A stretch of 55,388 nucleotides of DNA from Mycobacteriales bacterium (GCA_035714365.1 DASTMB010000087.1:1-55388); one strand, 5' to 3'. Shown: positions 39,178-47,248, counted from the first letter of the stretch. The notes: generated by a model from the sequence alone, not told the origin. Program-made: numbers and translations.

Positions 39178-40446
39178 GTGACCACGTTTCGCCGCGTCCC
39201 GGCGCGGCTGCTGCTGCTCGCCCTGACCCTCGGCCTCGCCGCCCTGCTGCCCCGCCCGGGGCACGCGCAGGAGCTGCGCCCGGCGCCGACGATCACCATC
39301 GTCCAGGTCAGCGGGGCGTTCGACTCGGCGTACGCCGGGTTCCTCCGCGGCGAGCTGGCCCGCGCCGACCGCCGCGGCGACGTCGCCGTCCTGATCCGCC
39401 TCAACTCCTCCGGAACGGTCAAGGCCGACGGCCGCGCGCTCGCGGCGGCCGTGGCGAACACCAAGGTCCCGGTCGCGACCTGGGTCGGCCCCACCGGCGC
39501 CCACGTCCGCGGCGCCGCGACGCTGGTCTGGCTGGCGGGCGACGTGCGGCTGGTCTCCTCCGGCGCCCGCGTCGGCTCCCCCGCGCGGCTCGCGATCGGC
39601 GGCCGGACCGAGCTGCCGGTCGAGGCGCCGGCCGCCCTCGTGGAGCCGGGCACGACGCTGCGCGCCAACGCCCTGCTCGAGCAGCGCATCGCCACCGGCA
39701 GCGCCGGCACGCTGGTCGAGGCGGTGCGCGCGCTCGACGGCCAGACCGTCGACGGCCGCGTCCTGCACCTCGACCCGGCGCTGACGGTGATCCGGTTCGC
39801 GCGGCCGGGCCCGGTCGTCGCGGTGCGGCACTCGCTGGCGAGCAACCCGACGCTGGTCTACCTGCTGCTGCTGACCGGTATCGGGGCGATCGTGTTCGAG
39901 GCGTTCCAGCCCGGGTTCGGCCCGGCCGGCTACGCGGGGGCGCTGCTCGTCGCGCTCGCGGCGTACGGGCTGGTGTCGATGCCGGTGAGCCCGCTCGGCG
40001 CCGCGCTGCTGCTCGCCGGCGTCGGCGGCATGGCGCTGGACGTGCGCCGCAACGCCCTCGGCGCGTTCACCTGGGCCGGCGCGGCCGTGCTCACCGCCGG
40101 CAGCGTGCTGCTGGTCCACTCGCACGGCCCGGCGCTGCGCCCCGCCGTGTGGGCGATCGCCGTCGGGGTGCTCGGCTCGCTCGTCTTCTACGGCGTCGTG
40201 ATGACGGTGGTGCTGCGCGCGCTGCGCGGCCAGGCGGGGCAGATCACCGAGGCGCTGGTGGGCCGCAGCGGCGAGGTCCGCAGCACGCTGAACCCGCAGG
40301 GCCACGTGCTGGTCGAGGGGGCCCTCTGGCGCGCACGGGCCGTGGGATGGGAAGGTCCGGTCGCGGCGGGCACGCCCGTCCGCATCACCGGCATCGACGC
40401 CGAGGCGCTCGTCCTCGACGTCGAGCCCCTGACCGCGAAGGGCTGA
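39178..40446 (+). CDS. NfeD-family membrane protein with a pseudo-protease domain
   Basis: 422 residues. Signal peptide (LLLLALTLGLAALLP to GHA), a ClpP/crotonase-like domain (ITIVQVSGAFDSAYAGFLRGELARA onwards), five membrane helices from about residue 222, and a C-terminal NfeD OB domain (GRSGEVRSTLNPQGHVLVEGALWRARA). In NfeD proteases the catalytic Ser lies in an ASAG-like turn; here the equivalent stretch is GAHVRGAATLVWLAG with no Ser, so proteolysis is doubtful. The stomatin gene follows 3 bases later, the usual nfeD-stomatin operon for membrane microdomains. Confidence 0.85.
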   Translation: MTTFRRVPARLLLLALTLGLAALLPRPGHAQELRPAPTITIVQVSGAFDSAYAGFLRGELARADRRGDVAVLIRLNSSGTVKADGRALAAAVANTKVPVATWVGPTGAHVRGAATLVWLAGDVRLVSSGARVGSPARLAIGGRTELPVEAPAALVEPGTTLRANALLEQRIATGSAGTLVEAVRALDGQTVDGRVLHLDPALTVIRFARPGPVVAVRHSLASNPTLVYLLLLTGIGAIVFEAFQPGFGPAGYAGALLVALAAYGLVSMPVSPLGAALLLAGVGGMALDVRRNALGAFTWAGAAVLTAGSVLLVHSHGPALRPAVWAIAVGVLGSLVFYGVVMTVVLRALRGQAGQITEALVGRSGEVRSTLNPQGHVLVEGALWRARAVGWEGPVAAGTPVRITGIDAEALVLDVEPLTAKG

Positions 40447-40449
40447 CCC

Positions 40450-41241
40450 ATGCAGGCGCTCGCCGGCATCGCCGTGTTCCTCGGGATCGTCGTGATCGTG
40501 CTGGTCCTCATGGGCCTGCGGATCGTGCAGGAGTACGAGCGCGGCATCGTGTTCCGCCTCGGCCGCGTCCGCTCGGAGGTGAAGGGCCCGGGCCTCAACG
40601 TCATCGTGCCGTTCATCGACCGGCTGGTGAAGGTCAACATGCAGGTCGTCACGATGGGCGTCCCGGCCCAGGAGGGCATCACCCGCGACAACGTCACCCT
40701 CCGCGTCGACGCCGTCGTCTACTTCCGGGTGATCGACCCGCTCAAGGCGATCGTCAACGTGCAGAACTACCTGTTCGCGACCAGCCAGGTCGCCCAGACG
40801 TCGCTGCGTTCGGTCATCGGCCAGAGCGACCTGGACGACCTCCTGTCGAACCGCGAGGCGATCAACGCCCAGCTCAAGGCGATCATCGACCAGCTCACCG
40901 AGGTCCCGTGGGGCATCAAGATCGACCTGGTCGAGGTCAAGGACGTGCAGCTCCCCGAGACGATGAAGCGGTCGATGTCCCGCCAGGCCGAGGCCGAGCG
41001 GGAGCGGCGCGCGCGCATCATCTCCGCCGAGGGCGAGCTCCAGGCGTCGCAGAAGCTCTCGGAGGCGGCGACCGCCATGTCGCAGAACGCGGGCGCCCTC
41101 CAGCTCCGCCTCCTCCAGACGGTGGTCGAGGTCGCGGCGGAGAAGAACTCCACGCTAGTCATGCCGTTCCCGGTGGAGATCCTGCGGTTCTTCGAGACGG
41201 CCGCCGAGCGCGCCGCCTCGGCCGCGCCGAAGTCGCGCTGA
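40450..41241 (+). CDS. Stomatin/slipin (SPFH) membrane scaffold protein
   Basis: 263 residues. One N-terminal membrane helix (ALAGIAVFLGIVVIVLVLMG), then the SPFH domain (RIVQEYERGIVFRLGRV, PGLNVIVPFIDRLVKV, ITRDNVTLRVDAVVYFRV, TSLRSVIGQSDLDDLLSNRE). A coiled segment follows (QAEAERERRARIISAEGELQAS) and a C-terminal AEKNSTLVMPFPVEILRFF motif. Forms oligomers on the inner face of the membrane and partners with NfeD. The ATG at 40450 follows the nfeD stop by 3 bases. Confidence 0.95.
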   Translation: MQALAGIAVFLGIVVIVLVLMGLRIVQEYERGIVFRLGRVRSEVKGPGLNVIVPFIDRLVKVNMQVVTMGVPAQEGITRDNVTLRVDAVVYFRVIDPLKAIVNVQNYLFATSQVAQTSLRSVIGQSDLDDLLSNREAINAQLKAIIDQLTEVPWGIKIDLVEVKDVQLPETMKRSMSRQAEAERERRARIISAEGELQASQKLSEAATAMSQNAGALQLRLLQTVVEVAAEKNSTLVMPFPVEILRFFETAAERAASAAPKSR

Positions 41242-41380
41242 CCCGGACGCAACCTTTCACCCCCCGCTCCGCGTCTTAGGGGCAGTCCGGAAAAAGGGCG
41301 AACCTCGCCCCGGCATCCGGGCTCTTGACCGGTAGGCGCCCGGAAACCTCCCGCAAGGCGGGCGCCGGGGGGGTGACGCG

Positions 41381-41635
41381 ATGTACCAGGACACCACGTG
41401 GCGGGTCGACGCGCTCTGTCGCGGCGACGACGCCGTCCACTTCTTCGCTCCGAACCACATGGAGCGCAAGGAGGAGAAGGACGCCAGGGAGGCCAGGGCC
41501 CGCGCGCTGTGCGCACGCTGCCCCGTCCAGGACCTCTGCCTCGACTACGCCCTGGGGGCGGGCGAGCCGCACGGCATCTGGGGCGGGCTCAACGAGCTCC
41601 AGCGCCGTCGGCTGCTCCGCCGCCGCACGGCGTAG
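41381..41635 (+). CDS. WhiB-family Fe-S regulator
   Basis: 84 residues. Cluster ligands C13, C44, C47 and C53 (DALC...LCARCPVQDLC), the turn GIWGGLNELQRRRLLRRR and a very short C-terminus. The DDAVHFFAPNHMERKEEKDARE insert between the first and second Cys is longer than in the WhiB4-type gene. Subgroup not assigned. The ATG at 41381 has GGGGTGA at 5-6 bases. Upstream, TTGACC at 41324-41329 may be a -35. A 15-bp terminator follows the gene. Confidence 0.9.
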   Translation: MYQDTTWRVDALCRGDDAVHFFAPNHMERKEEKDAREARARALCARCPVQDLCLDYALGAGEPHGIWGGLNELQRRRLLRRRTA

Positions 41636-41642
41636 GAGAGGG

Positions 41643-41682
41643 CGGACCGCCCGCGGGACTCCCGACCCCCGCGGGCGGTCCG
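41643..41682. terminator. 15-bp perfect hairpin terminator
   Basis: CGGACCGCCCGCGGG (41643-41657) and its reverse complement (41668-41682) with a 10-base loop, 7 bases past the whiB stop. Confidence 0.85.
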
Positions 41683-41707
41683 GCATGCCCCGGATAGGGT
41701 CTCCGGC

Positions 41708-41863
41708 ATGCAGAAGTGGGAGTACGTCACCGTCCCGCTGCTGGTCCACGCGACCAAGCAGATCCTCGACACCTGGGGCGACGAGGGGTACGAGCTCGTC
41801 CAGGTCGTGCCCGGCCCGAACGCCGAGCAGCTCGTCGCGTACCTGAAGCGGCCGAAGCCGTGA
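41708..41863 (+). CDS. DUF4177 small protein
   Basis: 51 residues: MQKWEYVTVPLL, a helix ATKQILDTWGDEGYELVQVV, then PNAEQLVAYLKRPKP. This is the complete DUF4177 fold (strand, helix with WGxxGWEL-like motif, strand). The stop overlaps the GTG of the RidA gene (GTGA). The pair corresponds to Rv3678A-Rv3678c in M. tuberculosis. No biochemical role is known for the family. Confidence 0.88.
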   Translation: MQKWEYVTVPLLVHATKQILDTWGDEGYELVQVVPGPNAEQLVAYLKRPKP

Positions 41864-42318
41864 GCGCCGTCCGCGACCGCCTCGGCGCGCTGGGGCTGAC
41901 GCTGCCGGACGTCGTGCCGCCGGTGGCGGCGTACGTGCCGGCCGTCCGCGACGGCGACCTCGTCTGGACCTCCGGGCAGCTCCCCATGGTGGGCGGGCAG
42001 CTCGTGACGACCGGTCTGGTCGGCGCCGACGTGACGCCGGAGGACGCGAAGGACCTGGCCCGCACCTGCGCGCTCAACGCGCTCGCCGCCGTGCAGTCGG
42101 TCGTCGACGTCGACTCGGTCGTCCGCGTCGTCAAGGTGGTCGGCTTCGTCGCGAGCGCGCCCGGCTTCACCGGCCAGCCGGGGGTCGTCAACGGCGCCAG
42201 CGAGCTGCTCGGCGACGTGTTCGGGGAGGCGGGGCGGCACGCGCGCAGCGCGGTCGGCGTCGCGGTGCTCCCGCTGAACGCCCCGGTCGAGGTCGAGATC
42301 GTCGTCCGGGTCTCCTGA
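41860..42318 (+). CDS. RidA family protein (YjgF/YER057c/UK114)
   Basis: 152 residues. VPPVAAYVPAVRDGDLVWTSGQLPMVGGQ (family signature SGQ), DLARTCALNALAAVQSVVDVDSVVRVVKVVGFVAS, and C-terminal HARSAVGVAVLPLNAPVEVEIVV. The catalytic Arg of enamine deaminases, normally RxxVxVxxLP, is here the Arg of ARSAVGVAVLPLN. Family members hydrolyse reactive enamines/imines from amino-acid enzymes; whether this subgroup does so is uncertain. Coupled to the DUF4177 gene. Confidence 0.9.
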   Translation: MSAVRDRLGALGLTLPDVVPPVAAYVPAVRDGDLVWTSGQLPMVGGQLVTTGLVGADVTPEDAKDLARTCALNALAAVQSVVDVDSVVRVVKVVGFVASAPGFTGQPGVVNGASELLGDVFGEAGRHARSAVGVAVLPLNAPVEVEIVVRVS

Positions 42319-42319
42319 G

Positions 42320-43201
42320 ATGGAGGTCCGGCGCACGCCGGACGACCGGTTCGCCGGGCTGCCGGACTGGACGTTCGCGCCGCGGTACGTCGAGGTCGAG
42401 GGGCTGCGGCTGGCCCGCGTGGACGAGGGCGCCGGCGACCCGGTCGTGCTGCTGCACGGCGAGCCGACGTGGTCGTTCCTCTACCGCCGGGTCGTGCCGC
42501 CGCTGGTCGGCGCGGGGCTGCGGGTGGTCGCGCCGGACCTGGTCGGCTTCGGCCGCAGCGACAAGCCGGACGACCCCGGCTGGTACACCTACGACCGGCA
42601 CGTCGACCTGCTCACCCGGCACCTGGCCGCGCTGGACCTGGCGCGGGTCACGCTCGTCGTGCAGGACTGGGGCGGGCCGATCGGGCTTCGCTGGGCGATG
42701 GCGCACCCGGACCTCGTCGCGCGCATCGTCATCCTCGACACCGGGCTGTTCAGCGGGCGGGAGGCGAGCGCCGGCCTCGACGCCTGGCTCGCGTACGCCC
42801 GCGCGCAGACCGACCTCGACGTGGGCGCGCTGCTCGACCGCGCCTGCGGCGGGCTGCCGCCGGAGGTCGTCGCCGGGTACGACGCGCCGTTCCCGGACGT
42901 GACGTTCAAGGCGGGCGCGCTGGCGTTCCCCCGGCTGGTGCCGACGCGGATGGACGACCCCGGCGCGGCCGAGCAGCTCGCGACGCGCGAGGCGCTGGAC
43001 GCGTGGGACGGGCCGGTGCAGGTGGCGTTCGCCGACGCCGACCCGATCTTCCCGGCCGCGGTCGGCGAGGCGTGGACGCGGCGGCTGCGCCACGCCGACC
43101 CGTTCCTGCTGATCGAGGGCGCCGGGCACTTCGTGCAGGAGATGCGCCCCGACGCGGTCGCCGCCGCGATCCTCGGCCACGTCGGCCGCCACCCGTTCTA
43201 G
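42320..43201 (+). CDS. Haloalkane dehalogenase-like alpha/beta hydrolase
   Basis: 293 residues, close in plan to subfamily I haloalkane dehalogenases. Oxyanion/halide region LLHGEPTWSFLYRR (the Trp after Glu-Pro-Thr lies in the HGEPTW motif), PDLVGFGRSDKP, the nucleophile Asp in VVQDWGGPIGLRWA (about residue 117, followed by the halide-binding Trp), the acid in AFADADPIF, and the base His in EGAGHFVQE. Asp rather than Ser as nucleophile supports dehalogenase over esterase. The natural substrate cannot be read from sequence. It starts 1 base after the RidA stop; an operator begins within its own stop codon. Confidence 0.85.
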   Translation: MEVRRTPDDRFAGLPDWTFAPRYVEVEGLRLARVDEGAGDPVVLLHGEPTWSFLYRRVVPPLVGAGLRVVAPDLVGFGRSDKPDDPGWYTYDRHVDLLTRHLAALDLARVTLVVQDWGGPIGLRWAMAHPDLVARIVILDTGLFSGREASAGLDAWLAYARAQTDLDVGALLDRACGGLPPEVVAGYDAPFPDVTFKAGALAFPRLVPTRMDDPGAAEQLATREALDAWDGPVQVAFADADPIFPAAVGEAWTRRLRHADPFLLIEGAGHFVQEMRPDAVAAAILGHVGRHPF

Positions 43202-43268
43202 AACGCGTTCAAGAATCCCTTGACCCACTCCTGGCCGAGGTCTACCGTCCGTTCTTGAACACGTTCAA
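43201..43268 (+). promoter_or_regulatory. Promoter with paired TetR-type operators
   Basis: GAACGCGTTC (43201-43210) and TTGAACACGTTCAA (43255-43268, 6-bp arms) are related palindromes sharing GAACxCGTTC. GTTCTTGAAC (43251-43260) overlaps the second. Between them TTGACC (43220-43225) and TACCGT (43243-43248) with 17-base spacing could be the -35 and -10. The three-gene operon that follows ends in a TetR gene, so autoregulation is likely. Confidence 0.65.
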
Positions 43269-43286
43269 CTACGAGAGGACAGGGGC

Positions 43287-43682
43287 ATGAACATCAAGGT
43301 CGTGACCTACCTGGTCTACCTCGCCATCAGCATCGGGCTCACCGCCTGGGTGGCGCAGACGCTGCACAAGAACGGGCGGACGTTCCTCGTGGACGCCTTC
43401 CACGGCAACGACGAGCTGGCCGACTCGGTCAACCACCTGCTCGTCGTCGGCTTCTACCTCGTCAACCTCGGCTACGTCTCGCTCGCGCTCAAGACCGGCG
43501 CGCGGCTGGCCAACGCCGGCGAGTCGATCGAGCTGCTGTCGCGCAAGGTCGGGCTGGTGCTGCTCGTGCTCGGCGCCATGCACTTCTTCAACCTGTACGT
43601 CTTCAACAAGCTGCGCACGCGCACCACGATCGGCATGGCGCCCCCGCCGGTCGAGCCGAACGCGTGGGCCGCGGCGAGCTGA
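43287..43682 (+). CDS. Four-helix membrane protein of the TetR operon
   Basis: 131 residues with three or four helices (KVVTYLVYLAISIGLTAWVAQTL, LADSVNHLLVVGFYLVNLGYVSLAL, KVGLVLLVLGAMHFFNLYVFNKL) and short polar loops. His residues in NHLL and MHFF face the membrane. The ATG at 43287 has GAGAGGA upstream. First gene of an operon with a DCC-type oxidoreductase and TetR. Family not named by me, though this trio seems recurrent in actinobacteria. Confidence 0.82.
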   Translation: MNIKVVTYLVYLAISIGLTAWVAQTLHKNGRTFLVDAFHGNDELADSVNHLLVVGFYLVNLGYVSLALKTGARLANAGESIELLSRKVGLVLLVLGAMHFFNLYVFNKLRTRTTIGMAPPPVEPNAWAAAS

Positions 43683-43694
43683 CGGCGGCGTGCC

Positions 43695-44051
43695 ATGCAG
43701 CGGCTCACGGTCCTCTACGACCCGTCCTGCAACCTCTGCTGCAAGGCGGCGCTGTGGATCGCCGACCAGCCCAAGTACGTCCCGGTCGCGTTCTGCGCGG
43801 CCGGGTCGCCGGCGGCCCGGACGGCGTTCCCGACCATCGACCACGACGCCACCCGCAACCAGCTGACCGTCATCGGCGACGGCGGCGAGGTGTACTACGA
43901 CGAGCGCGGCTGGCTGATGTGCCTGTGGGCGTTGAAGAAGTACCGGCCGATGGCGCTCAAGTTCGCGCAGCCCGGCATGCTGCCCGCGGCGAAGCGGTTC
44001 GTGCTCTTCGTCTCGCGCCACCGGCAGGCGCTCGGTAGCGTGGCGCGCTGA
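43695..44051 (+). CDS. DCC/DUF393 thiol-disulfide oxidoreductase-like protein
   Basis: 118 residues. The N-terminal LTVLYDPSCNLCCKAALWIAD has the DxxCxxC motif of the DCC family, a thioredoxin-like fold. YDERGWLMCLWALKKYR follows and the C-terminus is basic. It presumably reduces or exchanges thiols, perhaps for the membrane protein encoded before it. Its TGA shares one base with the tetR ATG (TGATG). Confidence 0.85.
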   Translation: MQRLTVLYDPSCNLCCKAALWIADQPKYVPVAFCAAGSPAARTAFPTIDHDATRNQLTVIGDGGEVYYDERGWLMCLWALKKYRPMALKFAQPGMLPAAKRFVLFVSRHRQALGSVAR

Positions 44052-44782
44052 TGGAGCCGGCCGGCAAGACCCGCAAGGGCGAGCAGACGCGCGAGCGCAT
44101 CCTCGACGCGGCGCTGGACCTGTTCCGTACGCAGGGCTACGCCGAGACGACGATGCGCCAGATCGCCCAGGAGGCCGGGGTCGCCGTCGGCAACGCGTAC
44201 TACTACTTCGCCTCGAAGGACCAGCTCATCCTGGCCTTCTACGAACGCAACCACCACGACCACCTGCGGCTGCTGGGGTCCGCGCTCGAGGAGACGAAGG
44301 AGTTCCAGGAGCGGCTGCGCGTGCTGCTCCGCACCAAGGTCGACAGCGCGATGCCGTACCGGCGGCTGTCGACCAAGCTGTTCACGAGCGCGGCCGACCC
44401 GGAGAGCCCCCTGTCCCCGTTCTCCCCGGAGTCGGCCCCGCTGCGCGCCGAGGCGGTCGCGTTGATGGGGCGGGTCGTCGACGGGTCGTCGTTACGGGTC
44501 GGCAAGGACCTGCGGGCGGACCTGCCGGAGCTGTTGTGGCTCTACGAGATGGGGATCGTTCTCTACTGGGTGCACGATCCGTCGCCGGAGTGCGAGCGCA
44601 CCTACGCGCTGATCGACCGCACCGTCCCTCTGGTCGAGCGGCTCGTCTCCCTCGCCAAGCTCCCGGTCATCCGGCCGATCGTGCGGGACCTCGTGTCCAT
44701 GCTCGGCGAGTTGCGGCCGACGGGGGGCGGGGTTGGTGGTCCAGCGACTAAGGGAGCGCCCGCGCAGCGGGCGCGGAACTAG
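44051..44782 (+). CDS. TetR-family repressor
   Basis: 243 residues. HTH: RERILDAALDLFRTQGYAETTMRQIAQEAGVAVGNAYYYFASKDQLILAFY, then a helical ligand domain with RVLLRTKVDSAMPYRRLSTKLF and LPELLWLYEMGIVLYWVHDPSPE. It likely represses its own operon through the palindromes at 43201-43268; the inducer is unknown. The last 19 residues (GGGVGGPATKGAPAQRARN) are encoded by the nested palindrome at 44721-44806, so the natural C-terminus probably ends near LRPT and was extended by the repeat. Confidence 0.9.
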   Translation: MEPAGKTRKGEQTRERILDAALDLFRTQGYAETTMRQIAQEAGVAVGNAYYYFASKDQLILAFYERNHHDHLRLLGSALEETKEFQERLRVLLRTKVDSAMPYRRLSTKLFTSAADPESPLSPFSPESAPLRAEAVALMGRVVDGSSLRVGKDLRADLPELLWLYEMGIVLYWVHDPSPECERTYALIDRTVPLVERLVSLAKLPVIRPIVRDLVSMLGELRPTGGGVGGPATKGAPAQRARN

Positions 44783-44806
44783 CGGGACCACTAACCCCGC
44801 CCCCCG
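44721..44806. repeat. Nested palindromic element, copy 3
   Basis: Outer arms 44721-44742 and 44785-44806 pair over 22 positions with one G-U on the plus-strand RNA. Inner arms GCGCCCGC/GCGGGCGC (44756-44763, 44767-44774) close a GCA loop. CGACTAAGGGA and GGAACTAGCGGGA lie between the stems, as in copy 2. It contains the tetR stop codon (44780-44782) and ends 7 bases before the stop of the convergent gene at 44814, so it probably terminates one or both. Confidence 0.8.
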
Positions 44807-44813
44807 TCTCACC

Positions 44814-45890
44814 TCACGCCGGCACGTGGCCCGTCTGTGGCCGTCGGCTGGGCTCGGGGCGGGGGACGCCCGCGCTGATGAGGTACGGCTCGGTCGCCCA
44901 GTCGACGGAGCCGTCGCGGTTGATGGTGACCTTGAGCAGCTCGGTGTGGACGCTCGCCGGACGGGACTGGAAGACGAGGTTCGACAGGCTCCACGCGACG
45001 AGGTGGCCGTCCACCACCTCGATCGGCTGGAGCACGTGCGGGTGGGTGCCGACCACCATCGTCGCGCCGGCGCGGATCGCGGCGCGGGCCGCGCGGCGCT
45101 GGGCCGCCGACGGCGAGTAGGTGTACTCGATCCCCCAGTGGAAGTACGGGATGACGATGTCCGCGACGGCCTTCGCCTTGCGGACCTGCTCGGTGATCTG
45201 CGCGTCGTCGTCGTACGCGACCCCCGGGTGGCCGGGGGCGGCCTTCCACTTCGGCGCGGGGATGATCGCCGAGATGCCGACGAACGCGATGCGGCGGCCG
45301 TTGACCACGAACACCGCCGGGCGCTGCGCCTCGGCCAGGTCGCGGCCCGCGCCGACCGAGCGGATGCCCTGCGCGCGGACCGCGGCGAGCGTGTCGGCGA
45401 ACGCGTCGAAGCCGTAGTCGATCGAGTGGTTGTTCGCGGAGGAGAACACGTCCACGCCGGCGTTGCGCGCGCCCGCGACCGCGCTGGGGTCGCCGCGGAA
45501 CCGGTACGTCTTCTGCTCCGGCGCGCCGCGGCGGGAGACGGAGCACTCGAGGTTGAGCATCGCGACGTCGGCGGCGCGCAGCGTCGGCGCGAGGTACCGC
45601 CACGGCGCGTCCACCCCGCCGTTGGCGATCGCGGTGCGGGTGGTCCGGTCGAAGTCGACGTCGCCGCCGAACACCAGCGTCACCGACCCGGTCGGCGAGG
45701 AGAACGTCAGCGGGCTCGCCGTCGGCGTGCCAGCCGGCGTGGTGCGTGGGGTGGTGGGTGGCTGGGTCGTGGGCGCGGCGGCGCTGGTCGTGGCGCGGCT
45801 CGGCGTGGGCCGCGCGGCAGGCTTCGCCGGGGAGCCGCAGGCGGCGAGCGCGAGCGCGGCGGCGACCGCGGCGGCGTTGCGCATGCTCAC
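44814..45890 (-). CDS. CapA-family lipoprotein
   Basis: 358 residues. Lipoprotein signal AAAVAAALALAACGS (lipobox LAAC), a Thr/Pro-rich spacer to about residue 55, then a PGA-capsule-type metallophosphatase-like domain: LVFGGDVDFDR, LNLECSVSRRG, SSANNHSIDYGFDAFADTL, VIPYFHWGIEY and VGTHPHVLQPIEV. CapA proteins assist poly-gamma-glutamate export or handle envelope phosphoesters; no capB/capC is nearby, so capsule synthesis is not implied. The GTG at 45890 overlaps the stop of the upstream gene (GTGA). Confidence 0.9.
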   Translation of the reverse strand: MSMRNAAAVAAALALAACGSPAKPAARPTPSRATTSAAAPTTQPPTTPRTTPAGTPTASPLTFSSPTGSVTLVFGGDVDFDRTTRTAIANGGVDAPWRYLAPTLRAADVAMLNLECSVSRRGAPEQKTYRFRGDPSAVAGARNAGVDVFSSANNHSIDYGFDAFADTLAAVRAQGIRSVGAGRDLAEAQRPAVFVVNGRRIAFVGISAIIPAPKWKAAPGHPGVAYDDDAQITEQVRKAKAVADIVIPYFHWGIEYTYSPSAAQRRAARAAIRAGATMVVGTHPHVLQPIEVVDGHLVAWSLSNLVFQSRPASVHTELLKVTINRDGSVDWATEPYLISAGVPRPEPSRRPQTGHVPA

Positions 45891-46378
45891 TGGAGGTCCG
45901 CGCCTTCGGCCTCGAGGTCGCTGAGCACGTCGTCCAGCCTGCTCGGCGAGGAGAGCCGGCGCAGCCGGTCCTCCTGCTCGGCCAGCTCGGTGGCGTAGCG
46001 GTCCATGGCCTTGGTGAGCTTGGCGCGTTCGGCCGGGGAGAGCTCGGGGTGCTCGGCGGCGAGCTGCTCGGCCCGCTCGACGCCGATGGACCGCGCGATG
46101 TCGATGATCTCCACGATCTCCTCGTGGCTGAACGTCTCCCCCGCGCGCTGGATCGTCGCGTCGCGGACGGCCCGCCACGCCTCGCCGTCGAGGGTGCCCT
46201 CGAGGAAGTACCGCGCGAACTGGCGCATCGTGCGCCGCGTCGCCTCCAGCACGTCGTCCAGGACGGCCGGCGCGACCTGGTTCATCTTCGGGACGCGCTC
46301 CAGGTAGGCCGCGCGGGTGCGTTCGACGAGGTCGTCCAGGTCCGCCATGAGGACGTCGGCGAGGGTCCTGCTGTCCAT
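45887..46378 (-). CDS. Helical protein resembling a PucR/RsbR-type N-terminal domain
   Basis: 163 residues, almost all helix: LADVLMADLDDLVERTRAAYLERVP, VLEATRRTMRQFARYFLEGTLD, FSHEEIVEIIDIARSIGVERAEQLAAEHPEL. The N-terminal part resembles the sensor segment found in PucR-type regulators and RsbRD proteins, but no output domain follows. The ATG at 46378 opens MDSRTLADVL. Coupled to the CapA gene. Role unknown. Confidence 0.7.
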   Translation of the reverse strand: MDSRTLADVLMADLDDLVERTRAAYLERVPKMNQVAPAVLDDVLEATRRTMRQFARYFLEGTLDGEAWRAVRDATIQRAGETFSHEEIVEIIDIARSIGVERAEQLAAEHPELSPAERAKLTKAMDRYATELAEQEDRLRRLSSPSRLDDVLSDLEAEGADLQ

Positions 46379-46414
46379 GCGGCCAGCCTAACGACGCCGC
46401 GTAGCATCCGGGCC

Positions 46415-47248
46415 GTGGGTGACGAACACGCGCTGCGGCGGCTGCCACCGGAGCTGCACGAACGCGCCCGGGCCGTCGCGGCGGGCGGCGTCGCCGTCGC
46501 CGAGCCGCGGCACGCGGCGACCGTCGTGCTGCTGCGCGACGGCGCGGACGGCGTGGAGGCGTACCTGCTGCGCCGGCTCGGGTCGATGGCGTTCGCGGGC
46601 GGCATGTACGTGTTCCCCGGCGGGTCGGTCGACCCGCGCGACGGCGACGCCGAGATCGCGTGGGAGGGGCCGCCCGCGAGCGAGTGGACGGCGCCGTTGA
46701 GCGCGGACGAGCCGCTCGCCCGGGCGCTGGTCGCGGCCGCGGTGCGGGAGACGTTCGAGGAGTCGGGGGTGCTGCTCGCCTCCCCGGTCGGCGGCGACGC
46801 GGAGCACTGGGCGCGCGAGCAGGCGGCGTTGCTGGACCGGTCGGCGTCGATGGCGGAGGTGCTGGCGCGCAACGGCCTGGTGCTGCGCGCCGACCTGCTG
46901 CGGCCGTGGGCGCACTGGGTGACGCCGGAGATCGAGCCGAAGCGGTTCGACACGCGGTTCTTCGTCGCGGCGCTGCCCGACGGGCAGGAGCCGGTGCACT
47001 ACCGCGGCGAGAGCGACGCGAGCGAGTGGGTGACGCCGCGGGTCGCCGTGGAACGGCACGCGGCGGGCGAGTGGGCGATGCTGCCGCCGACGGTGTTCAC
47101 GCTCGCCGAGATCGGCGCGTACGGCACCGTCGCGGAGGTGATGGCCGCGGCCGCCGCGCGCGACGTGCGGCGCGTGCTGCCGCGGATCGTGGTCGACGGC
47201 GACGACGTGCTGCTGCTCCTCCCCGGTGACCCGGGGTACCCCGGATGA
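46415..47248 (+). CDS. Nudix hydrolase, NUDT19/CoA-diphosphatase-like
   Basis: 277 residues. FAGGMYVFPGGSVDPRDGD opens the Nudix box, and AAVRETFEESGVLL supplies its REUxEExGU half. Between them is a long insert, as in NUDT19-type peroxisomal CoA diphosphatases. HWVTPEIEPKRFDTRFFVAALPDGQEP is also typical. It hydrolyses a nucleoside diphosphate linked to X, plausibly a CoA derivative. The GTG start at 46415 opens VGDEHALRR. Overlaps the MBL gene (ATGA). Confidence 0.88.
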   Translation: MGDEHALRRLPPELHERARAVAAGGVAVAEPRHAATVVLLRDGADGVEAYLLRRLGSMAFAGGMYVFPGGSVDPRDGDAEIAWEGPPASEWTAPLSADEPLARALVAAAVRETFEESGVLLASPVGGDAEHWAREQAALLDRSASMAEVLARNGLVLRADLLRPWAHWVTPEIEPKRFDTRFFVAALPDGQEPVHYRGESDASEWVTPRVAVERHAAGEWAMLPPTVFTLAEIGAYGTVAEVMAAAAARDVRRVLPRIVVDGDDVLLLLPGDPGYPG

